DNA of 64,000 nucleotides from Steinernema hermaphroditum (taxonomy: Eukaryota; Nematoda; Chromadorea; Rhabditida; Steinernematidae), in contig CM059624.1 in NCBI GenBank assembly GCA_030435675.1, forward strand, positions 16,020,769-16,084,768, in the 5' to 3' direction. The notes under the pieces are model-generated. The model saw only the letters and a list, made by a program, of their open reading frames with translations. It did no database searches and was not told where the DNA came from. This document shows, in pieces, positions 11,440 to 22,979 of this stretch. How positions within the stretch are numbered: position 1 is the first letter of the stretch; each line of letters opens with the position of its first letter. The position numbers and the translations under genes were made by a program.

Positions 11440-11876
11440 TTTTTTTTCTTTTTCGTTTCTTTTCTTTTTCTTTTCGTTTCTCTTCTATTTTCCCCCACTT
11501 CTGACCGGTTCACACTACCTACCGTAACCCCGGCTCTCTTTCAGCTTCGATTTTCCGCCGTTTGTGTACTTTTGACGGGGGGTAAGGCGCCCGCACAGAA
11601 CCAGCCCTGCGAAGCAGGGCTGGTTTACTTATTAAGAAAGTAATTTGTATGTATTGGTGCATGGATGATGCAGGCTGGACCATAGGTTCGCTCCCGGGTG
11701 CTGGAGGGGTGGTGGATAGGTGGGTTGCTGTGGTGCTGGGTGGTTGGTGTTAAAAGGAAAGTTCTTCCATTTGTTTTGAAACTTTTTTTGCTGCTTTCCG
11801 TTTCGCGCCAGGACCACAGCATCATGCCTAACTGAATCTGCAAAAGTGACGTCCAAGTGAAGCCGTGTTACCAACG

Positions 11877-11947
11877 GGCAGACTGGCGCAGTGGTCTAAG
11901 GCGCGCGCCGCACATGAGGTCGCGGGTTCGACTCCCCGGGGGTCAAA
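11877..11947 (+). pseudogene. tRNA-like module, unit 5
   Basis: Same A box/B box pair followed by a run of eight or more T. Confidence 0.6.
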
Positions 11948-12382
11948 TTTTTTTTCTTTTCGCCTATTTTCACTTTCTTTTCATTTCTCTTCTATTTTCC
12001 CCCACTTCTGACCGGTTCTCACTACCTACCGTAACCCCGGCTCTCTTTCAGCTTCGATTTTCCGCCGTTTGTGTACTTTTGACGGGGGGTAAGGCGCCGG
12101 CACATAACCAGCCCTGCGAAGCAGGGCTGGTTTACTTATTAAGAAAGTAATTTGTATGTATTGGTGCATGGTCATGCAGGTTGACCGCCAAGTTCCATCC
12201 CGGGTGCTGGAGGGGTGGTGGATAGGTGGGTTCCTGTGGTCTGGGTGAGATGGTGTTAATTGGTTACTTCTTCCATTTTGGCTGAAACTTTTTTTGCTGC
12301 TTTCCGTTTCGCGCCAGGACCACAGCATCAGGCCTAACTGAATCTGCAAAAGTGACGTCCAAGTGAAGCCGTGTTAGTGATC

Positions 12383-12453
12383 GGCAGAGTGGCGCAGTGG
12401 TCTAAGGCGCGCGCCGCACATGAGGTCGCGGGTTCGACTCCCCGGGGGTCAAA
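12383..12453 (+). pseudogene. tRNA-like module, unit 6
   Basis: Same module with GGCAGAG in place of GGCAGAC before the A box, followed by a T-run. Confidence 0.6.
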
Positions 12454-12710
12454 TTTTTTTTTTTTTCGTTTCTTTTCTTTTTCTTTTCGTTTCTCTTCTA
12501 TTTCCCCCGGGTTTCCATACCTACCGTAACCCGGCTCTCTTTCAGCTTCGATTTTTCGCCGTTTGGGTACTTTTGACGGTGGGTAAGGCGCCCGCACAGA
12601 ACCAGCCCTGCGAAGCAGGGCTGGTTTACTATAACAGAAATAAAAATCGAACTATGCCACATACTGATTTCCCAGACAACCAAATACAAATATTACATGA
12701 GATAAGCAAG

Positions 12711-13910
12711 CTAAAATTTGAAGCTAATGAACGTCTCTCTGTTCGAAGTGTGACTGTTTGGTGAGTTGCCTGGTGCCGGAATGACGCTGTTGTTCCTCGT
12801 GCGAGTCCGTATGTCTTTGTTGAAGATTATGACTACAATTCTAAACACATGAATTGCATATGTTTATAGTTGTATTATCTCTTACCCATCAGTCAACTCA
12901 ACCGTAATCCAAGCCAGTGTGGTCAAGCAGAAATGAGCCCATTTGTTATCGGAGACCAGAGGCGCAACCCAGAAGTAGACGACCAATTCGGTGACCGAGG
13001 CAAGGGCCTGAACCCATGCCTGGAAGAAGAACTTGACGTCTTTGGACTTCAACTGGAGGTGGGGGTTCTGGAAATGAGTAGTTTAGAGACTGATGGATGT
13101 GATTGTGGACCTTCTTTAGAACGCGAATTTTTAAGAACGAGCAGAAGTCGATTGTGAATATCAGCATTACGACTGCGATGCTTGTGTCGAAGTCGAAGTA
13201 GTAGCCGATCCACGTGGCGCAAGGGGTTGGGAGGAAGCCGAAGGTGAAAGATTTGACGTCGAATTGAAGGGTGCATTGGGCTGAAACGAGATGGATGCGC
13301 GTGGATTTATGTGAGACTTATCCATAGACTGACTGGACTTGTACTTCCAGTCCTTCTTAGAACCTTAGGTCAGACGGTTACTGTACTTACGCCACAGATA
13401 AGGAACTCCCTGAAGAATCGCAATTGTCCAGACGGCGATGATCGAGCATCCGGTCACCGTTGGATTAAAGATCTGCTCGTATTTCACCGAAAAATACAGG
13501 TTTACAAAGCGATTTATAGCTGTCAGTAGATGTGAGAATAAAGAAGCGTTCCAGAATATTATGAGTAGCTGCCCACATCGGGCACCCCAGTAGGTGGCAT
13601 GGAAGTTAACATCACTAAAACGCATCTTCACATTACGACTCGTGGCCTTTGGACTCTTACATTACGGTAATGGGACCAACGAAGAAGGCGAACATGAATG
13701 AATTACCACATGTGGCTGTTATTTGCGACAGACAAATGGCTCCAAACGATCTTCCGAAGACCTTGCACTTGACAATAGCGTAGATCACATAGCCGTTGAT
13801 CAGCACCCCGATGGAGCCGAACTGAAATCTCGTTTGTTCTTGCTGGAAAGTGATTGTCCTACCAGGATAATCAAATAAGCAGCTAGGTAGTGTTCCGCTT
13901 CGGGCTGCAT
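12711..13910 (-). CDS. Srx-like 7TM chemoreceptor A
   Basis: Exons in transcript order: 13910-13863, 13821-13661, 13614-13391, 13280-13111, 13077-12896, 12840-12711. Total 915 nt, 304 residues, no stop; all introns are GT-AG. Start MQPEAEHYL, then TM1-TM2 exon with SIGVLINGYVIYAIVKCK and FGAICLSQ, TM3 with LLTAINRFVNLYF in the place of a DRY motif, and a C-terminal FFFQAW segment followed by TM6-TM7. Nematode G-protein-coupled receptors of this type sit in sensory cilia and are thought to bind odorants or pheromones. It has an intron 16 codons before the FFFQ motif, where plus-strand paralogues D-H have theirs right after it. Family call rests on motif memory; another nematode-specific 7TM class is possible. 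Confidence 0.82.
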
Positions 13911-14984
13911 GTTGAGTGTGAGTAGGTGAAGGACGAGGATGTGCTTAAGTAGGTGGAAGCTAAGGCGGGACTTGATATTAGCGAAATTCCACTTTGCCAC
14001 TTTACGTAACATTCAACACTATTACCGTACGCCAACTTTTTATATCATAACAAGGAATCAGACATGGACAACCCACATATTGTAACATTTGGAAGGTGGT
14101 TAGAAGCCGATGTTCCCATTTTTAGCTGGTTGCCATTACGGTAAGAAGGTTCTGCCTTTATAAAGACACCGTGCATTTAACGTCACGTCAAACGTCAAAA
14201 AAGTCACATGGCTGCTGTTCTAAGAGTGTACTCGAGAAGATTACACTTATCTGTTTTGCTCTACATCAGTGCAGATAAAAATTTCTCGTAGATCGCTATT
14301 AACGCACGTTGGGTTTATAAAGAGGGGGATAGAACAGTGGGCGGCCAAAATATACTGTTTTACTGTTCATCTTCCCAAATCAATTCTATTATGCCGTCTA
14401 GAACGTCGTATGTGCACGAAAAGGCACTGCATTATACCGAAGCCAAGAATACAACTGCGTGAGAAGTCAACCTGAAGATCTCCAACGCTCTTAGGACACC
14501 AATGTCGGCCCACAAGACGCAACTTCCGCACCAGGAACCCATCTCTCCGAAGTAGACATTCTTATTCGGTGTCAAACAGGACCATGATTCATGAAATGGG
14601 CTTTAGAGTCGAAAACGATTATCCCTGATATCGGATGGGTAAATTCTGGTGGACGGGCAGCGAGGTGGAACTCCAATATCGGAGCAGGCTTGAGTGGGCG
14701 CCGCCGTGGAGTCGGGCAGTGATCACGATCTTCTCGACGATGTGGCTTCTTGGTGTTCTAGGCTATTAGCAAGAACGACCAGTCATTAAACTTTTCTTTT
14801 CAGCACATTTAAAAATGAGCGACTGGAAGAACCCGAACGGCTTAATCTGAAGATATTTCTATTACACGATTTACACGATTTATCTTCCCGAATCAACGGC
14901 TTACGCCGTGCACGACGTCTCATATATACACAAAGAAGAACATAGTCACACCGTGGTCGCTGGTTTTCTTCTGTGGAGCAGACG

Positions 14985-15265
14985 AATCCGAATAGAATGC
15001 AGCGTTCCCATTAGTTTGCGCGGGCATCGAAGTCGCGAAGAGCGGATTCCGGAAGTGAAATAGCGGTGGAGTAGAGCCAACGGAGCGGAGAGTCATCTTC
15101 GGTTCGGCTGGCGGCGCGGACTTCGGAGTTGTACCGCTTCTTCGGCTTCTCTGGCGGCGCGGGTAGAGTCGGGCGGTCGTGACGGGCTTTTTGGCGAGAC
15201 GGTGGAACTACGGCTCTCTGGTGTTCCAGGCCTTCTGGGAGCCGGCGCGATCATTGCGCCAACAC
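14985..15265 (+). repeat. Copy of dispersed GC-rich repeat family
   Basis: Shares phrases such as TTTGCGCGGGCATCGAAG, GGCGGCGCGGGT, GAGTCGGGCGGT, TTGGCGAGACGGTGGAAC and GATCATTGCGCCAACA with copies near 17620-18030, 22625-22830 and others. Mosaic and non-coding in appearance. No terminal repeats defined. Confidence 0.6.
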
Positions 15266-17619
15266 CAAGATATTTCTATACCCAATGCAATATTGGAATT
15301 CTTTGATGAGTGATCAAACACCTCAACTTTTCAGCGATTTTCGGAGTGAGTCTTTGTGTCGTTCTTCAACTCGCTCACTCTGAAATTCCCTGAAAAGTTG
15401 AGGTTTTTGATGCGTCACCAAATAATTACCATGTGTTCACCGACTTTTGTTGATATCTGTTTCAACAGCGTATTCAAGAACGCCAAGTTCTATCTTCCTG
15501 TGGGAGTTGCATTCCCCGGGCGCTCCTTTTTTTCATGTCTGCGACCTTCCGGGTTTCGACGAACTGTTTTTATGGCATATCGAATGAATTCGGTCGTTAA
15601 CCAAAAACCAGAAAATCTTGACACATGTTAACTACGTTAGAGCATAAACAATTACGAAAACAAAATGACAATTCATGATCATTGAAAAAAACTTGAAAGA
15701 CACAAACAAGGTGATATACTCCAGAGTGCCAGAGGTTGTTGACTGGTTTCAGTTGAGTGACAAGCAGATGGATGTGAACAGCGTACGTGCTGATCAGGAA
15801 TGTGCGTAGAAACCCCGTAGATTATACAGACGCAAATACTTTTTTTTCAAAAACCAGAAGCGAGCAGAAAATGTGGTCGAAAAAAGAAAATGTGTATTGT
15901 CTCTGTTCGCCTGCGTTCTCTCGCACCTTATTCAGCACATACTATAGCTTTCCTCAGCAACCAAAATTGCGATGCAATAACCGCTTTCGCAAAAGGAACT
16001 GTTACAAATAGCTGCGCTGTTTAGTTAAAAAAATGAACATTTAAATACCCATCTAGAACAAAGATGTAAGGTTGTCCTGAAGCTGCGGCAACGGTCCTCG
16101 AGAATCTTCTTCAAATTATAGTAAGTTGATGTGTATCGTGCTTGATATCAGGTTTTTTTATTTTCAGAATTACATTTACTTTCGTATGTGTATGTATGTA
16201 ACTTAGTCGTTGATTGGTTTCCCAAATTCCAATGGAATCAGTAACTTGATTGGTCGGCGTACGACCCTGGCTGTGTTTGATTTAGGATTGCGGTTGCCAG
16301 CTTGAACATCGACTTCGCGGATTGCACCGTCTTCTCCGAGGTGGATGTTTGAAATTCATGTGGGCAAGAAGAAGGAAAGCTTGAGATACTGCCACCATTT
16401 AACGTTTGGAAAAAGAAGCTGTGGAGAGGATTTGATCACAAGAACGCTATGAAGGACTGAATGTTCAAACAAACGAATTGTGTTGTTCGTATGTATTTCA
16501 CATGATTTTTAACGTGTTGTGTGTAGAGAGGGCCTACAATTATTTAAGGTTTTATCTGTTGGCGGTGGAGAATAAATTTTATTATTCTGTGTACTAATTG
16601 TACTTATTGCCCTTTGCATGGCACCGAATGATAGACGCTGGCGGCGCTCTTCACGGGGCATCTGGGAAGCATCCAACCTCCAACAACAAGGACGAGAGAA
16701 GTGGTAAATCCAGTGAACGAGAATCCATTATTCGAAAAGCTTGACACTGCAACATCACGGCCTAATCGCTTTTTATCGCACAGCAACGGCAATCGAAAAA
16801 GTCCTCTTCGATGCTAACTATTGAAATCGAATTGTACATCGCTAAGAATCCGTTCTTTTTCGCTAAGAACCTTACCTGGCTGACGTTCTTCAGTGCGTCA
16901 GAACCATCTGTTTTGCGAATTGTTTTGACCACTTGATCAAACATTCCTCAACGACGTGCTGTACATTTCTGAACGCTATGCAAAACAGCTGCTTCACCTT
17001 ACGTATACAGTGGCTATGAAGCACTGGACAGAAATCAAATAACAATTCACATGTTTCGACTATGAAACATAATCGGTTTTTTTCAGCTGTTTTCGAGGCA
17101 CACCACCGACCGAGAGTCGCGCAAACCTAGATTGTACTTCGAAACTTGTCTTCAATAGCTATAATTCGGATACTTTCTATTTTGACACTCATTTCTCGAA
17201 ATACCAGGAACTTCATTCGATTCGGTAATCAGAGAAAACCACACCTATGCCGTTCTTCTCTTGGCCGTCTGCACTCTCTTTGCACCAAGCCTCAAAAGGC
17301 ACATTCAGGGCGATCCCTAAATACTGTTACTGAAAGTCATATATTTTCAAGGAACGAACCTAACAAGAAGAATTGTATACTATGCGAAAGCCAAGGACAT
17401 TGTACTGAACAACAAACATTTAACCTCATTTGCAGGTGGCAAGACATGCCTGGAAATTCTTTAATTTGCGCGCTGCCATGTTCCGGTGTGTGACGACACA
17501 ACTTGGCTCTGATTACATTACATTACATTACATTTCCTCCTGACTCAATGACATTCGTCATGCAAGAAATCTGATAATGCATAATGAAGAACCGCATATT
17601 TGTCGCTGCTTGTCGCTGC

Positions 17620-18030
17620 TTCTCTTCTTTCTTCGGCGGAGGGCACGACGTCGGAGTTGAAGGCGGCTGTCCCATCAGTGTGCGCGGGCTTCGAAGCAAC
17701 AAAAAAGCTTCATTCGGAAGTAGCGCGGAAGGTGGAGCTCGGCGGACGAAAGAAACCCATCGACGGAGCGGTTACCGGAGCAGACTTCGAAGTTGGAGCG
17801 ATTCTTCGGCTTGAGTGGGCGGCGCGGGTGGTCGGGCGCTGTTGACGGTCTTCTTGGCGAGATATAATTTGGCTTACGTTCCACGCCAGCCACGACGGAT
17901 TGGAACGGGGCGATCATTGCGCCATCAACGATTACCGAGAACGACCGCTCACTCAACTCATCCGAACTCAGAGAGAGGGCGAGTGGACGACCCGACCGAT
18001 CGCTGGGAACGCAAATGAAAGACCCCGGCT
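17620..18030 (+). repeat. Longest copy of dispersed GC-rich repeat family
   Basis: About 410 bp from TTCGGCGGAGGGCACGACG to the segment with GACCCGACCGATCGCTGG. Its right half appears reverse-complemented at 48345-48510, and its centre is repeated at 15120-15265 and 44700-44850. Open frames across it are by-products of GC content. Confidence 0.65.
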
Positions 18031-18459
18031 CTGATTACGTTTGCCCATTTGTATTTACACTGTTAAACTATCTTTAGAGACCATTCAGAGCTGTTTCTTG
18101 TTAGTTCGTTTTGATAATTTGTCAGCTAAATCATGTGGCGTCAGGAAAGTCAATGGTTACAGCCACCATGTGACTTCTGTTGTCATCCCACTCACGTTTC
18201 CAACTATGTCATTTTCTGACATATGTCTTTATATCACTTACGTTCAAGAGGGCTATATTTGACCAGCTTCCTCCTACTCACCTATTTAGTGACAACCTCG
18301 TAGTCTGCAGCATTTCACACATCCTACGCTTTTCTTTTTCTGTATTGACGCATGATGTAACCTTCTTATAGATGAAATATCACCGGATCGTCGAGCGGTA
18401 TTTCACTATAAAAACAAGAAAAATTTCAGTGATCGGTCAGTTGTTCGCCAAAGGCAAGG

Positions 18460-20046
18460 ATGTTCAACCCGCGCACGCCTAACGCTTTCAAACCGGATGA
18501 GTACTGGATCATCGGTACTATTCTTCTTGTGGTAAGTAGATCAGGACCTCTAAACAAAGGAAGGGTCAAGGATGCTACGCTAAGATCATCCTAGGGGCAA
18601 ACGGTAGGCCTAGGTGAGTGTACAAAATGTGCAATACACTAGGTGCACTCGCTCAAACACCAGTGAAAAATGAAGTTTAAGGTTACGGAGACCGAGGTAT
18701 ATACGAGGACCCCGCACTAGCGGCACCTGTTGACATGAAGCAGCGGGTATCGTATCCGCCTATCATGTTTGCCGGAGGTTGTCGGTTCGAATCCCCGCTC
18801 CATCCTTTCATTTTCCTCCTTGACCCTTCCCCTTGTAAAAAACCACCCTCATTGTGGTGACCAGACCATGTTGATTCCGAAAACAATGCTTTAAAACGAT
18901 TTGTGCGCAGGCAAAAAAAATCGTAGAAGAACATACAAAATCACTAGATAAAGTCCCCAAAAAATAAGAACGAAAAACTCATAAATATAAAAAAAAATCA
19001 AGTGGTGTTCATTTCAGGGTGGCCTCACAGGAGTATTACTGAACTTGTTTGTCATCTACAATCTCAAAAAACGTCCCGTCTTTCATTGCGCTTTCGGACG
19101 CATCTGCTTGTCGCACAGCATCGCTGCGTGTGGCAATAACGCTACGTATGGCCTGATGGTCGCTCCCATCACTTTCATGTAATCATTTTTTCTTCTGCAC
19201 AATAGCGAGAACAAACGTTTAGTGATGCCGATCTTCACGAGTCCTACGTTGGCAAGCGATCCGGCCTCTTTATATGCCTTTTTTGGACAGCTGGCATTCT
19301 ATGTCACCTTCTAATGGCTATCAATCGCTTCGTCTGCATGTACTTCCCCTTTAGATATCCGCATATCTTCACAGAACGCTTCACGAACATCTCCATTGGA
19401 ATAGTGTGGTTTATTAGCATCGCTGTATCGGTGGCTCAGTTCATACGTATGTAAACAGTGAACCATCGTAATTCTTGTAAATGCACTATAGCCGGCTGTG
19501 AGTGCTTCATCTGGATCGACAACTTCAACTTCGAATTCTATCCGAATTTCTGTGGAATATTGCTAGGGCTATACGCCGATTTCGTCACAAGCGTGATCTG
19601 CATAGCGCTGGTGGCCTTGCTCGACTTTTGCACCTACTTGAAGATCAGGAAACATTTCAGCGCGGACAGGATACAGAATCTCGGCAATAACTCCACTTCC
19701 AAGGGCAACGTAAAGTTCTTCTACCAGTCCGCCGCGCAGGGTTTCGCTTCGGGACTTGAAGTGATCACTTATTTTTACATTTCCCCTCACGTCACACATA
19801 AGTGGGTGCGCTATTGTTTGTCGGCCTGTTTCTTCCTCGGAGTCAATGTCATCGACGCGTAAGTATAGACAGCCTGACGAAGAGTTTTACTGTTAATAAC
19901 TTAGGATCATCGTGACAGTATTCAACAAGGAAATTCGCCATCAAATCTATGTGTCGAAGAAGGAAAAGTATCAGATAGAACAGGCGCTTCGCACGCCCAC
20001 AGTGACCATGTCCTCGAAGAACACTACGATTGCAGCCAAAGATTAG
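18460..20046 (+). CDS. Srx-like 7TM chemoreceptor B
   Basis: Exons 18460-18531, 19018-19178, 19223-19446, 19492-19858, 19905-20046; 966 nt, 321 residues, uninterrupted. Starts MFNPRTPNAFKPDEYW. TM1-TM2 exon has GVLLNLFVIYNL, CAFGRICLSHS; TM3 ends LLMAINRFVCMYF; a Cys-rich loop CECFIWIDNF precedes TM5; then FFYQSAAQGF and TM6-TM7 NVIDA; Ser/Thr-rich basic tail. The fourth exon (367 nt) covers what is two exons in A and D-H, as in gene C. B and C are similar in sequence and probably sister copies in opposite orientation. Intron 1 (486 bp) is inflated by a tRNA-like repeat. Acts presumably as a chemosensory GPCR in neuronal cilia. Confidence 0.85.
18690..18810 (+). repeat. tRNA-like SINE fragment in intron 1 of receptor B
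   Basis: Consensus B box GGTTCGAATCC at 18784-18794 inside a GC-rich block unlike the AT-rich remainder of the intron. No clear A box or tRNA fold. It accounts for part of the unusual intron length. Confidence 0.5.
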
Positions 20047-21966
20047 AGTGACTAATCTCTTTAACCCAATCTCTCTTTTCTGTCTTTGCCATTAACTTCT
20101 TACTATGATGTATACCAGAGCCGGCAGATTTCGGATCACCGTAGTCGCTACTGCTCTTGCTTGACAGCTGGCGAAGTCATATAACTTTTGCACGATTTTA
20201 TTTCATGCGTCCAAAGAATTAAGCCTTCCATGACACTGAATAGCAGACAAACACAGCCTCGACGTCTTACAAACACAAAAGGACGGCATCGAGTCGCAGA
20301 CTACTGCATCGAGTCCCGTTAGTGGGCGCGGACATCCTAGAGGGTTGGGTGAACTTATAGCGCATTTTTTCGGGCGTGGAATTTAGATCGAAAACTCAAA
20401 TCACTAGGTATAAACCAAAACGGTAAGAGAAATATGCCTAACCGTAGAACGTAATGATGAAAAAATAAAAATAATGAAAACGATGCTCGCTTCGACCTCC
20501 TACTTTTGGACATTATGCTATATTCACATTGCGAAAAATGCGTTCTAACTTCATCCAACCTTCAGGAGCACAGCAGGCGAACAAGAGTCTTATCATCGAC
20601 GGCCCACACTTTGGAGTTGAAACGAGTCGACTTGCAAGGGCGGCTGTTGTCGCTTCTTTGAGGGAGTAATTTAGGGAGTATACGGAAATGCTGAGAACGG
20701 AAAGATGGCAGAACAATGCGAGAAGAATGACGATTCATTAATGGCTGAAAATCTTGGGATCCGCGTGATCTAAATAAATAATACGAAATAAATTGTATTG
20801 TATTGTCCCATCAATTTGCTTCGGCTTCGAAGCGGCGGAGGGAGAGATCCCATTTCCGGCGCGGCATAAACATAGGAGCTCCATAGGAGCATCTTCAGCT
20901 TGTCGGCACAGGGGGAGTTCGCTCACTTAACTTATTTGAGTAAACGTGAGAGCGATTCAACGACCCGATGGATCACTTGATCGCTCCTATGTTGCCACGT
21001 AAATTACATTTTGGTCTAAAGAGGTTTCCCTTTTAATTACCATGAGGAATGCAATTGATACAATCCAATAGTCATCTATGCCGCATCGCGATGTCTGCGC
21101 AGATGTCCAATTCATAAAGATTTCGGCCTAACTAGTGTTTCAGATTTACCTTTTTTACTGTCGCTGTTCTTCAGAGAACTCAGGAAATGTCACCGGATGG
21201 TGAAGGTGTTTAATGTCGGAACGGATTGATGAGGATGTATGGCGATGTTGTTCATTCACAGTTCATGAGAGGGTTTATGTTAAAGAGTACGTTAGCAGCA
21301 TAGAGATGCATTCATTGAGATGCAAAAACATCCTTGATGGATGAGTCGTGTGATGTTAGAACACTTGATTCCATTAGAGGCGCAATTGCTGGTAAACTGC
21401 GAACAGGATGGCCTTCCTTTATTTGACTCAGACATTCTTGTTGCGAAGTATCTTCGGTGGCTTCCACGGTCAACTTGGGCGATAGGCGGGATTCCGGTGA
21501 AAGGTCATGGTGAACCTTAACAAACTGAGCGGGTCTCATCTTTGATTCGGCGAAACATCGGTTTGCCGGCAATCCAGGGCATTGGAACTTTGGAAGGTCC
21601 CTTGTGTTCAAGGTTTTCTAAGAGTCGAGGCGATCATTCAAAGTATGTACTGACGCTTCTATGTCTTATGAAGTAGTACATCATAAGAATCATACAGAAT
21701 GAATAATGTTGTAAAAGCTCTTGACATCTCTTTGAGATCTTGTTCATTTGACAAGCGAATCTACTTATCGCCCTTTTATACGGATTCCCCGTAAATCTCT
21801 TGTTTTCCCGTCTCCGACAAAAATAAGCTGAGCTTTTACCGTTGAATGAAGGTGTAAACAAGCGAAGGCGGCCTTTGTGACCTTTCCATTTGCGTCATGG
21901 GTGGCAATTAAACGAGACAAAACATAGGATATCGAAGCTGAATCAGTCGACAACAATAGTGCCACC
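20047..21966. other. Intergenic region, no confident gene
   Basis: AT-rich sequence with a degraded copy of the dispersed GC-rich family at about 20820-20995 (TTCGAAGCGGCGGAGG, later CAACGACCCGATGGATC). Open frames on the minus strand (for example 21312-21611) lack splice partners or family features. Confidence 0.4.
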
Positions 21967-22111
21967 ATGAAGATCCTCTTCCCCATTTTCATGGTAAGCG
22001 CCTGCAAAGTCTCTTTGGATAACATTGAATTTTCAGATCATCGCTTTCGCTCTATACGCCATCGGTGTACCTCTGATCTCGGCGTGGTACGAAGCCAACT
22101 ACGGGTACTGA
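21967..22111 (+). CDS. Possible small secreted or single-TM peptide, two exons
   Basis: Exon 1 21967-21993 and exon 2 22037-22111 flank a 43-bp intron with consensus GTAAGC donor and TTTTCAG acceptor, phase 0. The product is 33 residues: MKILFPIFM, then IIAFALYAIGVPLIS, ending AWYEANYGY. The first 25 residues are hydrophobic, so it would be a signal peptide with a tiny mature end or a membrane micropeptide. The start sits in GCCACCATG. Splice signals, intron length and frame all match the genuine genes nearby, which is the main support. No poly(A) signal or homologue can be cited. Chance occurrence is possible at this size. Confidence 0.45.
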
Positions 22112-22979
22112 TGACCGTTTGCGAAGCTAAAAGAACGAAAGTTTAGGTTTCGCCGTTATGGGAACGTTATTGTCGTTTGAATAGTGTGTGTTCTCCGCGG
22201 GAGAAGATGCGCTCTTTCACTGATGTTGTGTCGTATAATTCATTCAAATAATATATTTGTTTCGTGTGATATATGGAGTGTTTTGTAATTAAATATATTT
22301 TGTACACGATGGATTGAATTAGAGTAACGGTGAACGCTGAATGAGGCAACATATGCGACTTTTAAGATTTTCAGAGATAGCGCATCCTCATAAAAAAAAT
22401 TCGTTGTTTCCGATTTTCTCTTATCAAACGTTTGAGCCTTACAAGATATGGATAGGAAACTAGAAATGACAACGGTAATGTTGATCTTCAACTGGGGACG
22501 GTATCTTAGTTGAACGATCCCCTCTCATGTGTTTTTACGACCTATCAACTGGCATTCTGCGGCATCAAATTTGACATTGTTTGTCTGATTACGATCGCCC
22601 TTTACGATTGTTGATCGACAGCCCTTCTTCAGTTACTTATGGCGGCGCGGGTGGAGTCGGGCGGCAGACCTTCTTGGTGAGACGGGTCGCTGGTGTTCCA
22701 GGCGTTCCGGCAGCGGAAGTTCGATGATAGGAACCAATCGCGTTTTGCTTTGCGCCACCATCTCTACGTCGAGATCAACCCGCGCGCAAACTAACGGGAT
22801 AGCTGCATTCTACTTGGATTTGGTCTTCTCCACAAAAGAAAGGATGGATTTGCCTTTAAAAAAAATCGCTTCCCCCTTGTTTAATCCAAAAGGTAGAGGT
22901 GATTGTGGCTAAATTTGCTTTCGTACTTACATAATAATCATTATTCGTTTTAGATATATGTATGTTGTATACTTTTCAT
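22112..22979. other. Intergenic with dispersed repeat copy
   Basis: The stretch 22625-22730 (GGCGGCGCGGGTGGAGTCGG and onward) is a plus copy of the dispersed family. 22735-22830 matches the reverse complement of the block at about 14985-15040, so the two parts form a foldback arrangement. The remainder is AT-rich, with no gene seen. Confidence 0.45.

Larger units (their letters stand above)
9410..12627 (+). repeat. Tandem array of about 500-bp units with tRNA-like heads and hairpin ends
   Basis: A partial unit (about 9410-9600) is followed by six units: 9601-10107, 10108-10608, 10609-11118, 11119-11626, 11627-12133 and 12134-12627. Each contains, in order: a leader starting ACTTATTAAGAAAG, a degenerate B-box-like GGTTCGCTCCC, a tRNA-like A box (TGGCGCAGTGG) and B box (GGTTCGACTCC) about 30 bp apart, a T-run and long pyrimidine tract, a conserved block with CCCCGGCTCTCTTTCAGC, a G-run (GACGGGGGGT), and a perfect hairpin. 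The third, fourth and fifth full units are almost identical, so the array has expanded or homogenised recently. Unit two is the most diverged. Short ORFs in it are repeat shadows. Confidence 0.9.
13911..18459. other. Intergenic region, no confident gene; several repeat copies
   Basis: Holds copies of the dispersed GC-rich family near 14670-14770, 14985-15265 and 17620-18030, and a separate diverged repeat at 14440-14560 whose relative is at 25730-25840. Around 16760-16960 on the minus strand there is exon-like sequence (an open stretch encoding VVKTIRKTDGSDALKNVSQ followed by a GTAAGG donor), but I could not build a gene from it. The rest is AT-rich without clear signal. Confidence 0.5.

Noticed and set aside
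9599..11874. Identical 72- and 80-residue minus-strand ORFs repeated in each array unit
   Set aside because: They simply repeat with the DNA unit, overlap the tRNA-like leader, lack splice or start context, and are proline/histidine-rich by base composition.
9851..12453. Six functional tRNA genes in the tandem array
   Set aside because: A and B boxes are good, but acceptor and anticodon stems do not pair and the T stem has only about three pairs, unlike the perfect tRNA-Asn at 61799.
9410..12627. Array units as non-autonomous Helitrons of the neighbouring element
   Set aside because: The hairpins are followed by ACTTA rather than CTRR, and no TC 5' end shared with the autonomous element could be seen.
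16604..16944. Minus-strand gene around 16.6-16.95 kb
   Set aside because: There is a plausible donor after NVSQ and exon-like composition, but the possible joins hit stops quickly or change frame; evidence too thin for a model.
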